Source: Gemmatimonadota bacterium
GTDB taxonomy: Bacteria > Gemmatimonadota > Gemmatimonadetes > Gemmatimonadales > GWC2-71-9
NCBI GenBank assembly: GCA_003221085.1
Contig: QHUD01000030.1
Location: 1-15,330 of the forward strand
DNA: 15,330 nucleotides
Direction: 5' to 3'
A program made the position numbers and the translations under genes. The notes under the pieces are model-generated. The model worked only from the letters and a program-made list of their open reading frames with translations. It ran no database searches and had not been told where the DNA came from. This document shows, in pieces, positions 14,440 to 15,330 of the stretch (its first letter is position 1; every line of letters begins with the position of its first letter).

Positions 14440-15039
14440 ATGCGCTCTTTTACCGATACGTTCATCCGCCATCCGGTCCTCGCGGTCGTAGTCAACCTCG
14501 TGATCGTGCTCGTGGGGTGGCGGGCGATCACGACGCTCCCGGTGCAGCAGTATCCGAACATCCAGAGCTCGTCGGTGCTGATCACGACGGTGTATTACGG
14601 CGCCAGCGCCGAAACCGTCCGCGGCTTTCTCACCACGCCGATCGAGCGAGCCGTGTCGGCCATCAGCGGCGTCGACTACGTCGAATCCACCAGCCGCGCC
14701 GGCGTCTCGAGCATCACGGTCCACCTGAAGCTGAACCACAACAGCACCGCGGCGCTGGCCGAGGTCACCGCGCGGCTGCAGCAAGTGCGCTCCGAGCTGC
14801 CCGCCGAGGCCGAGCCGCCGGTGGTGGAGGTGCAGCGCGCCGATCGGCCGTACGCGTCGTTCTATCTGAGCTTCACGTCCTCGACCCGCGAGATTCCGGC
14901 GCTCACCGACTGGCTCACCCGCAACATGCAGCCCCAGCTCTCGACGCGTGCACGCGGCGCTGCAGCGCAACAACTACCTCGCCGCCGTAGGACAAACCAA
15001 GGGCGACCTGGTGCAGGTCAACCTGTTGGCCAACACTGA
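14440..15039 (+). CDS. RND efflux pump inner-membrane subunit, N-terminal part, disrupted by internal deletion and frameshift
   Basis: This is the start of an AcrB/MexF-like HAE1 proton antiporter. It has the first membrane helix (about 9-28, IRHPVLAVVVNLVIVLVGWR), then the periplasmic porter start LPVQQYPNIQSSSVLITTVYYGASAE, here given in part (LPVQQYPNIQ, YYGASAETV). Sequence is normal up to LTDWLTRNMQPQLST (residue 169). Compared with AcrB, about 35 residues should follow (the segment equivalent to GVGDVQLFG through NPNELNKFQLTPVDV). They are absent, and the frame turns into Arg/Gln-rich nonsense to the stop at 15037-15039. The missing stretch is therefore about 105 bases, with length equal to 2 modulo 3. 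ATG at 14440 is the natural start, with only a weak CGGA upstream. Confidence 0.85.
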   Translation: MRSFTDTFIRHPVLAVVVNLVIVLVGWRAITTLPVQQYPNIQSSSVLITTVYYGASAETVRGFLTTPIERAVSAISGVDYVESTSRAGVSSITVHLKLNHNSTAALAEVTARLQQVRSELPAEAEPPVVEVQRADRPYASFYLSFTSSTREIPALTDWLTRNMQPQLSTRARGAAAQQLPRRRRTNQGRPGAGQPVGQH

Positions 15040-15330
15040 CCTCCGCACGACCGACGAGTTCAAGAACCTGGTCGTGGCCGAGCGCAACGGGGCGATCGTG
15101 CGGCTATCCGACGTGGCCCGCGTCGAGCTGGGCGCCGAGGAGGCCGACTTCATCACCAAGTTCAGCGACAAGGAAGCCGTGTACATGGGCGTCTGGCCGC
15201 TCCCCGGGAGCAACGAGATCGAAGTGGCCAAGCGTCTCCACAATGAAATGGCCCGGATCCGGCCCACACTGCCCGGCGACATCGACATGCAGATGGCCTA
15301 CGACGCGACGGTGTTCATGACCGACGCGCT
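14948..15330 (+). CDS. RND efflux pump inner-membrane subunit, continuation after the deletion, open at the window edge
   Basis: Frame 2 resumes the RND porter sequence at 14948: VHAALQRNNYLAAVGQTKGD corresponds to AcrB VITAIKAQNAQVAAGQLGG. LLANTDLRTTDEFKNLVVAE, GAIVRLSDVARVELGAEEAD and PGDIDMQMAYDATVFMTDA follow, all in the expected order to the edge of the window. There is no start codon of its own with an SD, so it would not be made unless the frame is restored. Whether the loss is biological or an assembly collapse cannot be decided here. Confidence 0.85.
   Translation, partial: MHAALQRNNYLAAVGQTKGDLVQVNLLANTDLRTTDEFKNLVVAERNGAIVRLSDVARVELGAEEADFITKFSDKEAVYMGVWPLPGSNEIEVAKRLHNEMARIRPTLPGDIDMQMAYDATVFMTDA

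Overview
This is a high-GC bacterial window, with most wobble positions G or C. It is dense in genes on both strands. The gene mix is a large secreted Asp-box beta-propeller of the VPS10/sortilin-like type, a signal-peptide protein of charged RD/KD heptads, a DUF4337 protein, and an ECF42-type sigma factor with DGPF (YCII) partners. This points to a soil-type phylum such as Gemmatimonadota, with Acidobacteriota as an alternative. The assignment is inferred from gene content and style only. Two genes (the helicase and the RND pump) are broken in ways that could be either real mutations or draft-assembly errors.

Left part (1-3083, + strand): the 3' portion of a UvrD/Rep-type helicase that carries a DEDDh (DnaQ-like) 3'-5' exonuclease domain inside it, with a +1 frameshift near position 1530. 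A doubtful 43-codon ORF follows, then a DinB-superfamily protein and a small Mpo1-like (DUF962) membrane protein.

Middle part (3092-9987): a 1064-residue exported Asp-box propeller and a predicted exported beta-rich protein lie on the - strand. A secreted heptad-repeat protein with a strong terminator, a DUF4337 membrane protein and a group II PLP-dependent decarboxylase lie on the + strand.

Right part (10014-15330): this is the most interesting part. A - strand operon reads DGPF protein, DGPF protein, ECF42-like sigma factor with a C-terminal TPR-type extension, a possible 26-residue micro-ORF overlapping both neighbours, and an aldo/keto reductase. It is divergent from a + strand RND efflux operon (membrane fusion protein plus inner-membrane pump). 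The pump gene has an apparent internal deletion with a frameshift near 14947.

The 271-base region between the two operons holds two near-identical, divergently oriented promoter-like elements of the form TGTGTCGA, 17-nt spacer, CG(A/T)CTA. One faces each operon. They agree with the promoter motif I recall for ECF42 sigma factors. My reading is that the sigma factor drives its own DGPF operon and also the neighbouring efflux pump, which would be a compact stress-response and export module. A 15-bp palindrome lies between the two promoters.

I saw no tRNA, rRNA, CRISPR array or insertion sequence, and no gene-free stretch longer than 300 bases.
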